NCBI RefSeq assembly: GCF_014207955.1 | Contig: NZ_JACHLK010000005.1 | Span: 124,001-188,000, forward strand | Origin: Acidovorax soli | Lineage (GTDB): Bacteria; Pseudomonadota; Gammaproteobacteria; Burkholderiales; Burkholderiaceae_C | DNA: 64,000 nucleotides | Direction: 5' to 3' | Shown here: positions 8,754 through 19,050 of the stretch, piece after piece | Position numbering within the stretch: the stretch's first letter is position 1 | Layout of the letters: each line of letters begins with the position of its first letter | The notes under the pieces: model-generated | Told to the model about the DNA's origin: nothing | The model's database searches: none | Seen by the model: only the letters and a program-made list of their open reading frames with translations | Made by a program: the position numbers and the translations under genes

Positions 8754-9704
8754 ATGAAGTCATTTGCATTTGTTTTTCCCGGGCAGGGCTCGCAGTCGGT
8801 CGGCATGCTCGATGGCTGGGGTGACCACCCCGTGGTGGCCGAGACCCTGCGCGAGGCATCCGACGCGCTGGGCGAGAACGTCGCCCAGCTGATCCAAGAA
8901 GGCCCCAAGGAGGCGCTGGCCCTGACCACCAACACGCAACCGGTGATGCTGGTGGCCGGTGTGGCTGCCTGGCGCGTCTGGAATGCCGAAGGTGGCGCGG
9001 CGCCGGTGGCCCTGGCGGGCCATTCGCTGGGCGAGTACTCGGCGCTGGTCGCCTCGGGCGTGCTCACGCTGGCGCAGGCCGCGCCCCTGGTGCGCCTGCG
9101 TGCGGCCGCCATGCAGGAGGCCGTGCCTGTGGGCACGGGTGCCATGGCGGCCATCCTGGGCATGGAGGCATCCAAGGTCATCGCGGGTTGCGCTGAAGCT
9201 GCGGCTTCTTTCGGGCCTGGTACCTCCGAGGTGGTGGAGGCGGTGAATTTCAACGATCCCATCCAGACCGTGATTGCGGGCACCAAGGCGGCCGTCGACA
9301 AGGCCTGCGAGGTGCTCAAGGCCAGCGGCGCCAAGCGTGCGCTGCCGCTGCCGGTCTCGGCGCCTTTCCATTCGAGCCTGATGAAGCCCGCGGCCGAGAA
9401 GCTGCGCGAGGCGCTGGCCGGTGTGTCCCTGGCGGCCCCGGCCATCCCGGTGGTCAACAACGTGGATGTGGCCGTGTGCAGCGATGCCGATGCCATCCGC
9501 GAGGCCCTGTACCGCCAGGCCTTCGGTGCCGTGCGCTGGGTGGAGTGCGTGCAGGCACTCAAGGCACGCGGTGTGACGCACATCGTGGAATGTGGTCCCG
9601 GCAAGGTGCTGGCGGGCCTGACCAAGCGCATCGATCCCGAGCTGGTCGGTGCGGCAGTATTTGACACGGCCTCGCTGGCCGAAGCACGGGAGTTGCTGGC
9701 ATGA
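8754..9704 (+). CDS. fabD: Malonyl-CoA-ACP transacylase
   Basis: Moves malonyl groups from CoA to acyl carrier protein. FVFPGQGSQSVGM at the N terminus, the nucleophile Ser91 in GHSLGEYSALV and His206 in VSAPFHSSLM are the family's catalytic features. At 316 residues it is full length. It overlaps fabG by four bases (ATGA, 9701-9704), giving translational coupling. Confidence 0.97.
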   Translation: MKSFAFVFPGQGSQSVGMLDGWGDHPVVAETLREASDALGENVAQLIQEGPKEALALTTNTQPVMLVAGVAAWRVWNAEGGAAPVALAGHSLGEYSALVASGVLTLAQAAPLVRLRAAAMQEAVPVGTGAMAAILGMEASKVIAGCAEAAASFGPGTSEVVEAVNFNDPIQTVIAGTKAAVDKACEVLKASGAKRALPLPVSAPFHSSLMKPAAEKLREALAGVSLAAPAIPVVNNVDVAVCSDADAIREALYRQAFGAVRWVECVQALKARGVTHIVECGPGKVLAGLTKRIDPELVGAAVFDTASLAEARELLA

Positions 9705-10450
9705 CGGAATCTGTTCAACAAGCCGCCCAGGTGGCCCTGGTCACCGGGGCATCGCGCGGCATTGGTGCGGCGATCGCGCTGGAGCTGGCCGTGCGCGGCT
9801 ACCAGGTCATCGGCACGGCCACCACGGACGATGGTGCTGCGCGCATCTCGGCCGCGCTGTCGGCCTACCCTGGCTCGAAGGGGGTCAACCTGAATGTGAA
9901 CGATGGTGCGGCCATCGAGGCTACCATCGACGCCATCGTCAAGCAGCAAGGGGGCCTGCACGTGTTGGTGAACAATGCCGGCATCACGCGGGACACCCTG
10001 GCCATGCGCATGAAGGACGACGACTGGGATGCCGTGCTGGACACCAATCTCAAGGCGGTCTTTCGTGTCAGCCGTGCGGCCATCCGGCCCATGATGAAGC
10101 AGCGCTTTGGCCGCATCATCAGCATCACCAGCGTGGTGGGGGCCTCGGGCAACCCGGGCCAGGCCAACTACGCTGCGGCCAAGGCTGGTGTGGCCGGCAT
10201 GACGCGCGCACTGGCGCGCGAGCTGGGCAGCCGCAGCATCACGGTGAACTGCGTGGCCCCTGGCTTCATCGAGACCGACATGACCGCCGGCCTGCCCGAA
10301 GAGCAGCAAAAGGCCCTGCAGACGCAGATCGCGCTGGGCCATCTGGGCAAGCCTTCGGACATCGCGCACGCGGTCGCCTACCTCGCTTCGCGCGAAGCGG
10401 GCTATGTGACCGGCCAGGAGTTGCATGTCAATGGCGGCATGTACATGTAA
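9701..10450 (+). CDS. fabG: 3-oxoacyl-ACP reductase
   Basis: NADPH-dependent reductase of the elongation cycle, a classical short-chain dehydrogenase of 249 residues. The dinucleotide motif TGASRGIG lies at residues 15-22, NNAG at 91-94, and the catalytic Ser144, Tyr157 and Lys161 (YAAAK) are in place. It starts inside the fabD stop codon. acpP follows after about 100 bases with its own likely promoter. Confidence 0.96.
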   Translation: MTESVQQAAQVALVTGASRGIGAAIALELAVRGYQVIGTATTDDGAARISAALSAYPGSKGVNLNVNDGAAIEATIDAIVKQQGGLHVLVNNAGITRDTLAMRMKDDDWDAVLDTNLKAVFRVSRAAIRPMMKQRFGRIISITSVVGASGNPGQANYAAAKAGVAGMTRALARELGSRSITVNCVAPGFIETDMTAGLPEEQQKALQTQIALGHLGKPSDIAHAVAYLASREAGYVTGQELHVNGGMYM

Positions 10451-10514
10451 TTGTTGAAAGATAACGCCGGTTCATCCGGACGGCGGGCTGCTGAGGGGCT
10501 TTACCTTAAGCGGC

Positions 10515-10793
<279 letters not shown>

Positions 10794-10841
10794 GTCGGCG
10801 CACTGCGCCTGACTTGAGCGATCAGCAGAAGGTTTTTACGC

Positions 10842-12086
10842 ATGAGCCGTCGTCGCGTTGTCGTGACCGGCCTGGGTTGCGTCAGCCCCGTGGGCAACAC
10901 GGTGGCCGATGCCTGGGCCAATGTCCTGGCCGGAAATTCCGGCATTGACCTCATCACCAAGTTCGATGCGTCGAACTTTGCCTGCAAGATTGCAGGGGAG
11001 GTCAAGGGGCTTGACCTGGAGTCGTACATCAGCGCCAAGGATGCGCGCTCGATGGACACCTTCATCCATTTCGGCATCGCCGCGGCGGCGCAGGCCGTGC
11101 AGGATGCGGGCCTGCCCACCGGCGAGGCGCTGGACGACGAGTTCGCCACGCGCATTGCCTGCGTGATCGGTTCCGGAATCGGGGGCCTGCCGCTGATCGA
11201 GGACACCCATGCCGAGCTGACCAACCGCGGACCACGGCGCATCACGCCGTTCTTCGTGCCAGCATCCATCATCAACATGGTGGCGGGCCACGTGTCCATG
11301 CGCTTTGGCTTCAAGGGGCCGAACCTGTCGGTGGTGACGGCCTGTACGACGGGCCTGCACTGCATCGGCGAAGGTGGTCGCATGATCGAGTACGGCGATG
11401 CCGATGTGGTGATTGCCGGTGGTGCGGAATCCACGGTGTCTCCCCTGGGCATTGGCGGCTTTGCCGCGATGCGTGCACTGTCCACCCGCAACGACGACCC
11501 CAAGACGGCCTCGCGCCCCTGGGACAAGGACCGCGACGGCTTCGTGCTCGGCGAGGGCGCAGGCGTGCTGGTGCTGGAAGAATACGAACATGCCAAGGCC
11601 CGCGGTGCCAAGATCTATGCCGAGCTCAGCGGCTTTGGCATGAGCGCCGATGCCGGCCACATGACGGCGCCGAACATGGACGGTCCGCGCCGCGCCATGA
11701 TCAGCGCCATGCGCAACGCCGGCATCAACCCCGGGGATGTGGGCTACCTGAATGCACACGGTACGTCCACGCCCTTGGGCGACCTCAATGAAACCAATGC
11801 CATCAAGGCGGCATTGGGCGATGCCGCCTACAAGACGGTGGTCAGTTCCACCAAGTCGATGACGGGCCACTTGCTGGGTGGCGCGGGCGGCATCGAAAGC
11901 GTGTTCACCGTGCTGGCGCTGCACCACCAGAAGGTGCCGCCGACCATCAACCTGTTCAACCAGGATCCCGAGTGCGATCTCGATTACTGCGCCAACACGG
12001 CCCGTGATCTGAAGATGGACTATGCGCTCAAGAACAACTTCGGCTTCGGCGGGACCAACGGCTCCCTGGTGTTCAAGCGGGTCTGA
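10842..12086 (+). CDS. fabF: Beta-ketoacyl-ACP synthase II
   Basis: Elongating condensing enzyme, important for membrane-fluidity control in E. coli. The Cys-His-His triad is Cys168 ([10 protein letters not shown]), His306 ([11 protein letters not shown]) and His343 ([11 protein letters not shown]). At 414 residues it is full length. AGAAGG lies at a suitable distance before the ATG. It is followed by an envelope-stress module rather than more lipid genes. Confidence 0.97.
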   Translation: MSRRRVVVTGLGCVSPVGNTVADAWANVLAGNSGIDLITKFDASNFACKIAGEVKGLDLESYISAKDARSMDTFIHFGIAAAAQAVQDAGLPTGEALDDEFATRIACVIGSGIGGLPLIEDTHAELTNRGPRRITPFFVPASIINMVAGHVSMRFGFKGPNLSVVTACTTGLHCIGEGGRMIEYGDADVVIAGGAESTVSPLGIGGFAAMRALSTRNDDPKTASRPWDKDRDGFVLGEGAGVLVLEEYEHAKARGAKIYAELSGFGMSADAGHMTAPNMDGPRRAMISAMRNAGINPGDVGYLNAHGTSTPLGDLNETNAIKAALGDAAYKTVVSSTKSMTGHLLGGAGGIESVFTVLALHHQKVPPTINLFNQDPECDLDYCANTARDLKMDYALKNNFGFGGTNGSLVFKRV

Positions 12087-12200
12087 TGACCGGCCCCTGT
12101 CTGTGCGCCGGGCCCCTGTCTTGGGGTTTGCAGCGCATGCCAGCAGGCGGTTTGCGGCAAACTGCGGGGCGATGATGCCCCGGCCTTTCCCTTTTCTTCC

Positions 12201-12704
12201 ATGAACTCCATGGCACGCCAGGCTCCTGCGGTGCGCTTTCCGGTGCGGCGCAGCCGTGCTGTCGGGGGCGTGCTGGCTGCCGTGGCGCTGTTCGCTGGGG
12301 TTGTGCTGCTGGCCTGGTGGCTGCTGGGTACGGGGCGGGGCGCGGTGCCCGCCCTTGCGGGTGCCGCCTCCTGGTTGGCCGCCGCGGCGGCTGCCTGGCA
12401 TTGGTGGTACCACCAGTGGTGCGGAGAGCTGTACTGGGATGGCCAGCAATGGTGGCTGGATGGCCGGTTGCCGGGCGGCTCGCCGATGCCCTTGCGCAAT
12501 GCGCCCGAGGGGCAGTGGGACCTGCAGGGCCACCTGTGGGTCTGTGCCCAGGCCGCCGCAGGTCGGGGGCGCACCTGGCTGTGGCTGGAGTGCCGCCAGC
12601 AGCCCGAGCGCTGGCCTGATCTGCGCCGTGCGGTATATTCGCGCGCCGGAACGGGCGCCGCGGGTGCTGCAGCGCCCGCACCGATCCACAGCCGACTGGC
12701 GTGA
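12201..12704 (+). CDS. Small membrane protein, YgfX-like
   Basis: A 167-residue protein that I recognise only by layout. Two closely spaced hydrophobic segments (about 19-43 and 47-68) form a hairpin, followed by a Trp-rich cytoplasmic part with WDGQQWWLDGR, WDLQGHLWV and PERWPDLRRAVYSRA. This topology and the closing PE-x-W-x-x-LR motif recall YgfX (CptA), a small membrane protein proposed as a toxin acting on MreB and FtsZ in E. coli. Two ATGs (12201 and 12210) are possible starts. It sits just before rpoE, 16 bases away. The function is unproven. Confidence 0.6.
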   Translation: MNSMARQAPAVRFPVRRSRAVGGVLAAVALFAGVVLLAWWLLGTGRGAVPALAGAASWLAAAAAAWHWWYHQWCGELYWDGQQWWLDGRLPGGSPMPLRNAPEGQWDLQGHLWVCAQAAAGRGRTWLWLECRQQPERWPDLRRAVYSRAGTGAAGAAAPAPIHSRLA

Positions 12705-12720
12705 AGAACCCCCCAATTTG

Positions 12721-13350
12721 ATGACCGCCCAAACGCCGCCTCCCACACCCGACAACAGTGACCTCCAACTGGTGGAGCGCACGGTGGCGGGCGACCAGCG
12801 GGCGTTCGAGCTGCTGGTCGTCAAGTACCAGCGCCGCATCGAGCGCCTGATCGGCCGCATGGTGCGCGATACGGACATCATCCAGGACATTGCGCAGGAA
12901 ACCTTCATCCGCGCTTACCGGGCCCTGCACCAGTTCCGCGGGGATGCCCAGTTCTACACCTGGCTTTACCGGATCGCCGTGAACACGGCCAAGAAAGCGC
13001 TGATGGACATGAAGCGCAACCCGGTGGTGACCGAAAACGCCCTCAGGGGGGCGGATGACGAAGATGAAACTTCTCGTGTCGGACACGAACTAACCAGCGA
13101 CGAGACCCCTGAAACGGTGCTGGCGGCCAATGAAATCGCCCAGGCGGTGAACGCCGCCATGGAGGCGCTGCCCGAGGATTTGCGCCAGGCCGTGACGCTG
13201 CGCGAGATCGAGGGGCTCAGTTACGAAGAGATCGCTGCGGCCATGGGCTGTCCCATCGGCACGGTGCGGTCGCGTATTTTCCGCGCGCGGGAGGCAATTT
13301 CGGCCCGCGTGCGCCCGATGCTGGAAAACCAGACGGGCAAACGGTGGTGA
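12721..13350 (+). CDS. rpoE: Extracytoplasmic-function sigma factor RpoE (sigma-E/AlgU type)
   Basis: A 209-residue group 4 sigma factor. Region 2 covers about residues 20-95, with DIIQDIAQETFIRAYRAL as region 2.2-2.3, and region 4 about 145-200, with LREIEGLSYEEIAAAMGCPIGTVRSRI forming the helix-turn-helix that reads the -35. It heads the classical order rpoE-rseA-rseB-degQ, so it directs the envelope-stress response and is held inactive by the RseA-like protein encoded next. The reading frame is open far upstream into the preceding gene, but MTAQTPPP at 12721 is the natural start. Confidence 0.95.
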   Translation: MTAQTPPPTPDNSDLQLVERTVAGDQRAFELLVVKYQRRIERLIGRMVRDTDIIQDIAQETFIRAYRALHQFRGDAQFYTWLYRIAVNTAKKALMDMKRNPVVTENALRGADDEDETSRVGHELTSDETPETVLAANEIAQAVNAAMEALPEDLRQAVTLREIEGLSYEEIAAAMGCPIGTVRSRIFRAREAISARVRPMLENQTGKRW

Positions 13351-13408
13351 TGGTGCGGTGGATGGCAAGGGCGAGGCAGTGTCTGGCGGCAGATATGCAG
13401 GTGAAACC

Positions 13409-14062
13409 ATGAACAATGATGTGACGACGAAGCGCGAACAGATTTCGGCGCTGGCCGATGGCCAGCTGCATGGCGATGCCTTTGCGGATGCCGTGGCCTG
13501 CACGGATGACGACGAAGGCCTGGCCACCTGGCAGCTCTACCACCTGGTGGGAGATGTCCTGCGCTCGAACGAGCTGGCGCGTGCCGATGGCAGCAGCCTG
13601 CTGCTGTCGCGCCTGCGCGAGCAGATGGCCCAGGAGGCGCCGGTGCAGCGCCCTGTGGCCCTGGTGCCGGAGCCAGCGCTGGCGGTGGTGGCCCAGGCCG
13701 AGTCGCCAGCCGCCAATGCGTCGGTTTTCCGCTGGAAGATGGTGGCCGGCGTGGCGTCCCTGGCGGCTGTGGCGGCCATTGGATGGTCGTCCGTCGGCGC
13801 GCTGCAGGGAGGGCGTGGAGCGCCTGGTGCACAGCTGGCGTCCGCTGGGGCGCCGGTGATCCAGGCTTCGCAGGCACCCCAGGGCGTGGCGCCATCCGCT
13901 CCCCTGGTGGCCGTGGCCGATAACGAGGGGCAGCAGGTCATGATCCGCGACCCGCGCCTGGACGAGCTGCTGGCCGCCCACAAGCAGTTCGGCAGTACAT
14001 CTGCGCTGCAGATGCCTGCGGGCTTTCTGCGCAACGCCACCTTTGCTGCGCCCAACCGCTGA
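13409..14062 (+). CDS. rseA: Anti-sigma-E factor RseA
   Basis: Single-pass inner-membrane anti-sigma factor of 217 residues. The N-terminal cytoplasmic domain (about 1-75) has REQISALADGQL and WQLYHLVGDVLRS, the RseA_N helices that clamp sigma-E. One membrane segment lies at about 111-131, and the rest is periplasmic. In the known pathway it is cleaved under stress by site-1 and site-2 proteases. ATG at 13409 starts the conserved domain; a GTG at 13358 in the same frame adds 17 unlikely residues. It follows rpoE after 58 bases. Confidence 0.88.
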   Translation: MNNDVTTKREQISALADGQLHGDAFADAVACTDDDEGLATWQLYHLVGDVLRSNELARADGSSLLLSRLREQMAQEAPVQRPVALVPEPALAVVAQAESPAANASVFRWKMVAGVASLAAVAAIGWSSVGALQGGRGAPGAQLASAGAPVIQASQAPQGVAPSAPLVAVADNEGQQVMIRDPRLDELLAAHKQFGSTSALQMPAGFLRNATFAAPNR

Positions 14063-14127
14063 GAACTGCCGGTTGCCTGGGAATGGGATTGATGCCTGAT
14101 CTTGCCCTTGTGGGGGCCGTGGAACGT

Positions 14128-15177
14128 ATGCGGTGGCGCCGCTGGATTGCAGGCGTGGCCTGCTGGGTGTGTGCGGCTCTTTGGGGTGTGGCAGGGGCGC
14201 AGGCCCAGTCCGTGCAGGCGCCGCAGGCATCCGCGCTGCCGCCGATGTCGGTGGTGACCCCAGCCAGGGATGTCGCCCAGTGGATCGAGCGCATGCACCA
14301 GGCGCCGCGCAAGCGCTCCTATGTCGGGACTTTCGTGGTGCTGTCGTCCTCGGGCGCCATGTTCAGTTCGCGCATCTGGAATGCCTGCGATGGCAAGCAG
14401 CAGCTGGAGCGCGTGGATGGCCTGAGTGGTACGCCGCGCAAGGTCTTTCGGCGCAATGACGAGGTGCGCACCTTTTTGCCTGAGGAGCGCACCGTGCGCA
14501 CAGAGCGGGGGGATGCGCGCGGGCTGTTCCCGCAGTTGCCCTCGGTGCAGGGCACCTCGCTGGCCAGGCACTACGAGGCCCAGGTGCTTGGCCAGGAGCG
14601 CGTTGCCGGTCTGGATGCGGACGTGGTCTGGTTCAAGCCGCTCGATCCCCTGCGATTCGGCTACCGCATCTGGAGCGAAAGGGAGTCGGGCCTGGTGGTC
14701 AAGATGCAGACCCTGGCCGCGGACGGCAGGGTGCTGGAGCAGGCCGCGTTCTCCGAGCTCGATCTCAACGCCGCCGTGTCCATGGACAAGCTCGCGCGCA
14801 TGATGGACGATGTGTCGGGCTACAAGGTGATTGCCCCGGCCGCGGCCAAGACCACGGCGCTGGAGGAGGGCTGGCGCCTGAAGCAGCCAGTGGCCGGCTT
14901 CGTGCCCCAGAGCTGCCACCGCCGGTTGGCGGCTGCGGGTGCTTCCGAGGCGTCGCCGGTGCTGCAGTGCCTGTATTCCGATGGCCTGGCAACGGTGTCG
15001 CTGTTCATCGAGCCCTTTGATCTGAAACGGCACGGCGCGCAAGGCCAGTTGGCCAGTGTGGGCGCCACGCAGATGCTGGGCCAGCGCATGGCGTCCGATG
15101 CCTGGGTGACTGCGGTGGGTGAGGTCCCCATGCAGACGCTGCGCCTGTTCGTGGGGGCGCTGGAGCGCGTGCGCTGA
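14128..15177 (+). CDS. rseB: Sigma-E regulator RseB/MucB, periplasmic
   Basis: Periplasmic lipid-sensing protein that protects the RseA homologue from proteolysis. ATG at 14128 gives a textbook signal peptide (MRWRR, hydrophobic core, cleavage near VAGAQA); ATGs at 14083 and 14092 in the same frame would place an acidic stretch before it and are less likely, though possible. The N-terminal LolA-like domain covers about residues 45-215, with SYVGTFVVLSSSG and FRYxIWSE-like segments, and the C-terminal domain follows. The order rpoE-rseA-rseB-degQ supports the call. Confidence 0.87.
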   Translation: MRWRRWIAGVACWVCAALWGVAGAQAQSVQAPQASALPPMSVVTPARDVAQWIERMHQAPRKRSYVGTFVVLSSSGAMFSSRIWNACDGKQQLERVDGLSGTPRKVFRRNDEVRTFLPEERTVRTERGDARGLFPQLPSVQGTSLARHYEAQVLGQERVAGLDADVVWFKPLDPLRFGYRIWSERESGLVVKMQTLAADGRVLEQAAFSELDLNAAVSMDKLARMMDDVSGYKVIAPAAAKTTALEEGWRLKQPVAGFVPQSCHRRLAAAGASEASPVLQCLYSDGLATVSLFIEPFDLKRHGAQGQLASVGATQMLGQRMASDAWVTAVGEVPMQTLRLFVGALERVR

Positions 15178-15280
15178 GCCCGTCCTGTGGACCGGTGGGT
15201 TTCGGGAACCATTTGCCGCCCCTGCTTTCCCATGCAGTGACAGATTTTTGGCATTCCCCACATTTCATGAAAGGTCGATG

Positions 15281-16750
15281 ATGTCCAAGTTTGATTGGAG
15301 TATGTTGCGCGCCCTGGCCATGTCGGGCATGGTGGCAACGGTGGCCAGCGTGGCCGTGCTGCCCCAGGGCGTGGCGATGGCGCAATCCGCGGTGGTGCGG
15401 GGCCTGCCGGACTTCACGGACCTGGTGGACCAGGTCGGCCCTTCGGTCGTGAACATCCGCACGCGCGAGAAGGCATCGGACCGCTCGGGCGCGAACGGCA
15501 TGGATGAGGAGATGCTGGAGTTCTTCCGCCGCTTCGGCGTGCCCATCCCCAACATGCCGCGCCAGCAGCGTCCCCAGCGGCCCCAGCAGGACGAGGAGGC
15601 GCAGCCGCGCGGCGTGGGCTCCGGCTTCATCCTCACGGCCGACGGCTTTGTGATGACCAATGCCCATGTGATCGATGGCGCCGACGAGGTCATCGTGACG
15701 CTGACCGACAAGCGCGAATTCAAGGCCCGCGTCGTGGGGGCCGACAAGCGCACCGATGTGGCCGTGGTGAAGATCGAGGCCACCGGCCTGCCGGCCGTGA
15801 AGGTGGGCGATGTGAGTCGCCTCAAGGTCGGGGAATGGGTCATGGCCATTGGTTCGCCTTTCGGCCTGGAAAACAGCGTGACGGCCGGCATCGTGAGCGC
15901 CAAGGCGCGCGATACCGGTGACTACCTGCCCTTCATCCAGACCGATGTGGCGATCAACCCTGGCAACTCCGGCGGCCCGCTGATCAACATGCGTGGCGAG
16001 GTGGTGGGTATCAACAGCCAGATCTATTCCCGTTCGGGCGGCTTCATGGGCATCTCGTTCGCGATTCCCATGGACGAGGCCATCCGCGTGAGTGAACAGC
16101 TGCGCACCTCGGGGCGCGTGACGCGCGGCCGCATCGGCGTGCAGATCGGCAATGTGAGCAAGGACGTGGCCGACTCGATCGGCCTGGGCAAGGCGCAGGG
16201 CGCGGTGGTGACGGGCGTGGAGACGGGTTCGCCAGCGGACAAGGCGGGCATCGAGGCCGGTGACATCATCACGCGCTTCGACGGCAAGCCCATCGAGAAG
16301 GTGGCCGACCTGCCGCGCCTGGTGGGCAACACCAAGCCTGGCACCAAGAGCTCCATCACGGTGTTCCGTCGCGGCAGTGCGCGGGACCTCCAGGTGACGG
16401 TTGCCGAGATCGAGCCCGACAAGCCGGTGGCCAAGGCGGTGGAGCGCGAAGAAAAGCCCAAGGCCTCGGCAGCCGCCCAGCAACTCGGTCTGTCCGTGCT
16501 CGAGCTCACCGACGCCCAGAAGAAGGAACTCAAGCTCAAGGGCGGGGTGGCTGTGGCGTCCGCCACGGAGGCCGCTGCGCGCGCCGGCCTGCGCGAGGGG
16601 GATGTGATCCTGTCGGTGGCCAATGCGGAGATCACGGGTCTCAAGGACTTCGAGGCGGTGGTGTCCAAGGCGGACAAGAGCAAGCCCTTGAGCGTGCTCT
16701 ATCGGCGCGGCGAGTGGACCCAGTATGCGGTGATCCGCGCGCTGCGCTGA
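15281..16750 (+). CDS. degQ: Do-family periplasmic serine protease (DegQ/MucD)
   Basis: Periplasmic chaperone-protease of 489 residues. A signal peptide ends near VAMAQS; the trypsin-like domain has the triad His129 (TNAHVID), Asp159 (RTDVAVVKI) and Ser230 (NPGNSGGPL); two PDZ domains follow (about 285-380 and 405-485). Tandem ATGs occur at 15278 and 15281; the second is better spaced from GAAAGG at 15269-15274. As the last gene of the rpoE module it corresponds to MucD of Pseudomonas, which degrades misfolded envelope proteins and damps the stress signal. Confidence 0.95.
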   Translation: MSKFDWSMLRALAMSGMVATVASVAVLPQGVAMAQSAVVRGLPDFTDLVDQVGPSVVNIRTREKASDRSGANGMDEEMLEFFRRFGVPIPNMPRQQRPQRPQQDEEAQPRGVGSGFILTADGFVMTNAHVIDGADEVIVTLTDKREFKARVVGADKRTDVAVVKIEATGLPAVKVGDVSRLKVGEWVMAIGSPFGLENSVTAGIVSAKARDTGDYLPFIQTDVAINPGNSGGPLINMRGEVVGINSQIYSRSGGFMGISFAIPMDEAIRVSEQLRTSGRVTRGRIGVQIGNVSKDVADSIGLGKAQGAVVTGVETGSPADKAGIEAGDIITRFDGKPIEKVADLPRLVGNTKPGTKSSITVFRRGSARDLQVTVAEIEPDKPVAKAVEREEKPKASAAAQQLGLSVLELTDAQKKELKLKGGVAVASATEAAARAGLREGDVILSVANAEITGLKDFEAVVSKADKSKPLSVLYRRGEWTQYAVIRALR

Positions 16751-16971
16751 GTACGGCGTCCCCCGGGGTATTCCCTCTGGCTGCGGTGGGGCTTTCCGGA
16801 AAAACCACCCTGTAGCCGGTGCCCTGCTGCAGCCTGAAAAAAAATTGAGAGGTTAGTTCTCGCTAACTTTTGAGGTGAGGCATCAACCAGTTTCGATAGA
16901 ATGCAGGGATCTGTTCAACTGTTATGTGCATATTGAACAGCTTCTGCTCCACCATGCGGGATGCTCCGGGT

Positions 16972-17050
16972 TCATGCACAGCTGATCCACAGCTCACCCA
17001 CAAGTTGTTCATCAGCATGGGGTCTGGATCTGTGAATAAACTGTGTATAA
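16972..17050 (+). promoter_or_regulatory. Cluster of DnaA-box-like 9-mers
   Basis: Two exact matches to the TTATNCACA consensus lie on the minus strand, read on the plus strand as TGTGAATAA (17031-17039) and TGTGTATAA (17042-17050). Three near matches lie on the plus strand: TCATGCACA (16972-16980) and TGATCCACA (16983-16991), one mismatch each, and TCACCCACA (16994-17002), two mismatches. Five sites in 79 bases is dense. No dnaA, rpmH or gidA is nearby, so this is not the usual chromosomal origin. DnaA binding is inferred from sequence only. Confidence 0.45.
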
Positions 17051-17131
17051 AATCCCTGTTGCAGTCAGGCAACGACCCTTTTCCTGCCAGTGCCGGGCTG
17101 CTCTCGACACGCTTTTTGCCTACAATGAAGA

Positions 17132-17197
17132 TCCAACTATCGCAGTTGCCAATGATTGTTGGTTCAGGGCGCGTCGCCACTCGACGCGCCCTTTTTT
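17132..17197 (+). ncRNA. Candidate short RNA or attenuated leader upstream of lepA
   Basis: A TACAAT hexamer at 17121-17126 could start a transcript near 17132 that runs about 65 bases to a strong terminator. The RNA would contain small hairpins AACT-ATCGC-AGTT and CCAA-TGATTG-TTGG before the terminator hairpin. No good -35 is visible. It could be a small RNA or a lepA leader that is attenuated. Boundaries are approximate and no known RNA family is recognised. Confidence 0.3.
17167..17197 (+). terminator. Strong rho-independent terminator just upstream of lepA
   Basis: A perfect 10-bp stem GGGCGCGTCG / CGACGCGCCC with loop CCACT, followed by six T (17192-17197). It lies 45 bases before the lepA start and about 420 bases after degQ, so it does not simply end the degQ transcript. 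Confidence 0.75.
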
Positions 17198-17241
17198 CTT
17201 GCGCGCGCCGTTTTAATTCAATTACTTGACGCTTCCCGTTG

Positions 17242-19049
<1,808 letters not shown>

Positions 19050-19050
<1 letters not shown>

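Larger units (their letters stand above)
16751..17241 (+). other. 491-bp intergenic region between degQ and lepA
   Basis: No convincing protein gene. Content in order: an inverted repeat GTTAG-N6-CTAAC (16852-16867); five DnaA-box-like 9-mers (16972-17050); a TACAAT hexamer (17121); and a strong terminator (17167-17197) only 45 bases before lepA. The region is clearly more AT-rich than its surroundings, as expected for a regulatory rather than coding segment. A 101-codon frame (16924-17229) is open by chance and lacks any family-like feature. Confidence 0.7.

Noticed and set aside
7718-10426. 902-codon open frame on the minus strand across fabH, fabD and fabG
   Set aside because: Antisense to three enzymes with intact catalytic residues; long antisense frames are expected in GC-rich DNA, and the translation is low complexity (His, Gln, Gly, Arg rich).
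15205-15232. Sigma-E promoter (GGAACC) before degQ
   Set aside because: A GGAAC-like -35 is present at 15205, but no TCTGA-like -10 follows at 15-17 bases.
16972-17050. Chromosomal replication origin
   Set aside because: DnaA boxes are clustered, but dnaA, dnaN, rpmH and gidA are absent and no AT-rich 13-mer array is seen.
16924-17229. 101-codon plus-strand frame in the degQ-lepA gap
   Set aside because: Spans the DnaA-box cluster and the terminator, has no ribosome site or recognisable domain and differs in composition from real genes here.
17124-17229. Leader peptide before lepA starting at an ATG overlapping TACAAT
   Set aside because: The ATG lies inside or right after the -10 box, so it would be upstream of the transcription start, and there is no biased codon run.
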